In this document: positions 6,652 to 7,978 of the stretch, one piece after another
How positions within the stretch are numbered: the first letter of the stretch is position 1
Layout of the letters: the number at the start of each line of letters is the position of its first letter
Assembly: GCA_903896915.1 (NCBI GenBank)
Contig: CAITZN010000148.1
Coordinates: 1-7,978 of the forward strand
Reading direction: 5' to 3'
Length of the DNA: 7,978 bases
DNA from: an uncultured bacterium
GTDB taxonomy: Bacteria; Desulfobacterota; Desulfobulbia; Desulfobulbales; Desulfobulbaceae
Notes under the pieces: generated by a model
What the model saw: the letters and a program-made list of their open reading frames with translations, nothing else
Told to the model about the DNA's origin: nothing
Databases searched by the model: none
Program-made: the position numbers and the translations under genes

Positions 6652-6662
6652 CATAAATTATG
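6652..6662. promoter_or_regulatory. Candidate operator palindrome at the OYE transcription start
   Basis: CATAA-A-TTATG is a perfect 5+1+5 palindrome, 9 bases downstream of the minus-strand -10 box. It would cover the predicted transcription start, a typical repressor position. It is AT-rich, so chance is possible. Confidence 0.3.
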
Positions 6663-6670
6663 TAGTCAGT

Positions 6671-6679
6671 ATTATATCA
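6671..6679 (-). promoter_or_regulatory. Extended -10 promoter element of the flavin oxidoreductase gene
   Basis: The minus strand reads TGATATAAT, a perfect TATAAT preceded by TG-n, the extended -10 form that can work without a good -35 box (none is seen at the right spacing). Transcription would start near 6664, giving a leader of about 55 bases before ATG 6608. Confidence 0.5.
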
Positions 6680-6708
6680 TAAGCGTGTATTTCATTATGT
6701 CACCTGAC

Positions 6709-6727
6709 TATGATCGAACTGGTCATA
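6709..6727. promoter_or_regulatory. Candidate operator dyad in the OYE/ADH divergent gap
   Basis: TATGA (6709-6713) and TCATA (6723-6727) form an interrupted dyad with partial symmetry in the spacer. It lies about 45-60 bases upstream of the predicted OYE transcription start and could serve either divergent gene. No regulator gene is in the window, so its protein partner is unknown. Confidence 0.25.
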
Positions 6728-6776
6728 CGTTTCAGTTCCATCAAGACCTCCGCATCAAAGATGCACAGCAATAGAT

Positions 6777-6805
6777 TTGCCAGTTCTACAAACAATGCCT
6801 ATGGT
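6777..6805 (+). promoter_or_regulatory. Weak candidate promoter for the alcohol dehydrogenase
   Basis: TTGCCA (6777-6782) and TATGGT (6800-6805) are spaced by 17 bases, leaving a leader of about 40 bases to the ATG at 6853. The -10 match is poor (four of six), so this is a tentative assignment. Confidence 0.25.
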
Positions 6806-6852
6806 CAAATGGATAATGACAAATAATCAAAAACTTGAATGGAGGAATGACG

Positions 6853-7872
6853 ATGACAATGAACGTACTCGGTTATGCAGCGCAATCCGCGAAGGACGAC
6901 TTGGCTCCGTTTCGTTTCGAGCGTCGCATTCCACGCCCTGACGATGTGGTGATCGAAATTCTTTTTTGTGGCGTATGTCATTCCGATCTACATAGCGCCC
7001 GCAACGACTGGGGCAACAGTATATACCCGATGGTTCCCGGCCATGAAATTATTGGTAGGGTGATCAGCATCGGCACGGATGTCACCAGGTTCAAACCAGG
7101 AGACCATGTAGGGGTCGGTTGCATGGTTGATTCGTGCCAGCATTGTGACGCCTGTGACCATGGATTGGAACAGTATTGCGTAGAGTTTCCGACACTCACT
7201 TATAACGCGCTTGATCGTCATGACAAGATGCCGACTTTTGGCGGATACTCTGAAAGAATTGTCGCGTCGGATAAATTCGTGCTGAAAATTCCGGCAGGGT
7301 TGGATCTCAAAGGGGCTGCGCCATTATTGTGCGCCGGGATTACGACCTGGTCGCCATTGCGTCATTGGAAAGTTGGCAAGGGCAGCAAGGTGGCGGTTAT
7401 CGGTCTTGGTGGCCTCGGGCACATGGCACTAAAACTGGCAAATGCGCTGGGCGCTCATGTGACGCTGTTTACCCGTTCGCCGGGTAAAGAAGCCGATGCT
7501 CGTCGTCTGGGCGCTGAGACAATTGTGCTCTCCACTGATAAAGCGCAAATGAAAGCCGTCAAGGGCACATTTGATTTGATCGTCGATACCGTGCCTTATG
7601 TCCATGATCTCAACCCGTATCTGCCTACGCTTTCATTGAACGGCACGCTGGTGCTGGTTGGGTATTTGGGTGGGCTGGAACCAGTCTTAAACACGGTTCC
7701 AATGATCATGGGGCGTAAGTCGGTGGCGGGTTCACTCATTGGTGGCATCGCTGAAACCCAGGAGATGCTCGATTTCTGCGGCGAGCATGGCATCACTTCC
7801 GATATCGAAATGATTAAAATCCAAGATATCGATAAAGCATATGAGCGTATGCTGAAAAGAGACGTGGAGTAG
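6853..7872 (+). CDS. yahK: Zinc-dependent NAD(P)-alcohol/aldehyde dehydrogenase, YahK/cinnamyl alcohol dehydrogenase type, ended by an early amber codon
   Basis: A medium-chain dehydrogenase/reductase that interconverts aldehydes and primary alcohols in the cytoplasm. The catalytic zinc ligands are Cys42, His64 (GHE, with Glu65) and Cys160; the structural zinc ligands are Cys95, Cys98, Cys101 and Cys109. The Rossmann motif GLGGLG is at 184-189. After the second beta strand the sequence is FTRSPGK with no acidic residue, which suggests NADPH preference. LLCAGIT.WSPLRHW and GSLIGGIAETQEMLDFC are signatures of the YahK/CAD branch. I chose ATG 6853 because GGAGG (6841-6845) lies 7 bases upstream; TTG 6835 and ATG 6847 precede or abut that site, and ATG 6859 is 13 away. 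The protein stops at 339 residues in ...YERMLKRDVE, whereas relatives continue with a Tyr and about ten more residues. The TAG (7870-7872) stands at that Tyr, and the frame continues with the expected tail. The enzyme may still fold. Confidence 0.92.
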   Translation: MTMNVLGYAAQSAKDDLAPFRFERRIPRPDDVVIEILFCGVCHSDLHSARNDWGNSIYPMVPGHEIIGRVISIGTDVTRFKPGDHVGVGCMVDSCQHCDACDHGLEQYCVEFPTLTYNALDRHDKMPTFGGYSERIVASDKFVLKIPAGLDLKGAAPLLCAGITTWSPLRHWKVGKGSKVAVIGLGGLGHMALKLANALGAHVTLFTRSPGKEADARRLGAETIVLSTDKAQMKAVKGTFDLIVDTVPYVHDLNPYLPTLSLNGTLVLVGYLGGLEPVLNTVPMIMGRKSVAGSLIGGIAETQEMLDFCGEHGITSDIEMIKIQDIDKAYERMLKRDVE

Positions 7873-7908
7873 CGTTTTGTGATTGAGATGGCCTCGCTGA
7901 AAGCCTGA
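7870..7908 (+). other. Conserved C-terminal tail of the dehydrogenase lying beyond the amber codon
   Basis: After the TAG at 7870-7872 the same frame reads RFVIEMASLKA and then TGA (7906-7908). Family members end in a very similar stretch (of the form YRFVIDMASLK), so TAG replaces a tyrosine codon, one base away from TAC or TAT. With the tail the protein would be 351 residues, close to E. coli YahK (349). This marks either a recent nonsense mutation, a base error, or readthrough. Confidence 0.75.
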
Positions 7909-7920
7909 GGAAAATCTAGA

Positions 7921-7937
7921 GCGGGCTGAGCGCCCGC
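7921..7937. repeat. GC-rich hairpin after the alcohol dehydrogenase
   Basis: GCGGGC (7921-7926) and GCCCGC (7932-7937) form a perfect 6-bp stem with a TGAGC loop, 13 bases past the TGA that ends the readthrough frame. It lacks a T-run on the plus strand, so it may be a factor-assisted or weak terminator. I see no gene from here to the right edge. Confidence 0.4.
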
Positions 7938-7978
7938 AACCCAAGACTCCAAATGAAATGAGCCGCTTCTTTTGTAGA

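Noticed and set aside
6700..6741. A 13-codon minus-strand leader-like ORF with GGAGG five bases before its ATG
   Set aside because: It lies upstream of the extended -10 element predicted for the reductase and so would not be in that transcript. It has no run of regulatory codons and is followed by no attenuator hairpin.
6710..6826. A 38-codon plus-strand ORF ahead of the alcohol dehydrogenase
   Set aside because: No ribosome site, no recognisable motif and low-complexity composition; it spans the putative promoter region.
1..7978. CRISPR array, tRNA or rRNA genes, phage or defence genes
   Set aside because: I found no regularly spaced repeats, cloverleaf sequences, rRNA-like stretches or phage-type proteins. 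The MrfA-like protein resembles some defence helicases but matches the repair family with its DUF1998 zinc domain, and no defence partner is present.

Overview
The window suggests an anaerobic or facultative bacterium that decodes selenocysteine. A member of the Desulfobacterota (the old Deltaproteobacteria, Desulfuromonas/Geobacter-like) would fit. That placement is inference: it rests on the selenocysteine signal, the moderate-to-high GC of the larger genes and the general gene repertoire, and there is no rRNA or other taxonomic marker. I see no tRNA, rRNA, CRISPR array, transposase or prophage gene.

Layout, left to right. A glycerate 2-kinase gene on the minus strand runs off the left edge; only its first 328 codons are present. 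It is divergent from a small plus-strand SRPBCC (START/polyketide-cyclase-like) gene, and the gap between them carries overlapping candidate promoters facing both ways. The SRPBCC gene converges on a block of three minus-strand genes, with a 231-base gap that holds inverted repeats and one tiny overlapping ORF. Read in their own direction, the three genes are an old-yellow-enzyme (YqjM/NamA/XenA class) flavin reductase, a FrnE-type DsbA thioredoxin-fold oxidoreductase, and a 985-residue helicase-nuclease. After a divergent regulatory gap comes a plus-strand zinc alcohol dehydrogenase of the YahK/cinnamyl-alcohol-dehydrogenase type. The right end holds a GC-rich hairpin and no further gene.

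The standout is the FrnE/DsbA gene. The evident start at 5379 leads after 14 codons to an in-frame TGA exactly where the first cysteine of the Cys-Pro-Trp-Cys active site belongs. A hairpin matching the bacterial SECIS layout follows, with its loop 20 nt after the UGA. I read this as a selenoprotein with a Sec-Pro-Trp-Cys centre. A standard gene caller would start at a downstream GTG and lose the catalytic motif. The helicase begins 32 bases after it and is probably co-transcribed. It looks like Bacillus MrfA (YprA) fused to a DEDD exonuclease domain like MrfB (YprB), which are separate proteins in B. subtilis mitomycin repair.

A third coding oddity is an amber codon near the 3' end of the alcohol dehydrogenase. 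It sits where the family has a tyrosine, and the frame after it still encodes the family's conserved C-terminal tail. A recent nonsense mutation or base error is the simplest explanation.

Functionally, the right half (ene-reductase, selenocysteine redox protein, aldehyde/alcohol reductase) suggests handling of reactive carbonyls and thiol redox stress, with a DNA-repair helicase alongside. The link is by neighbourhood only. The left genes (glycerate kinase, SRPBCC) have no evident connection to it.
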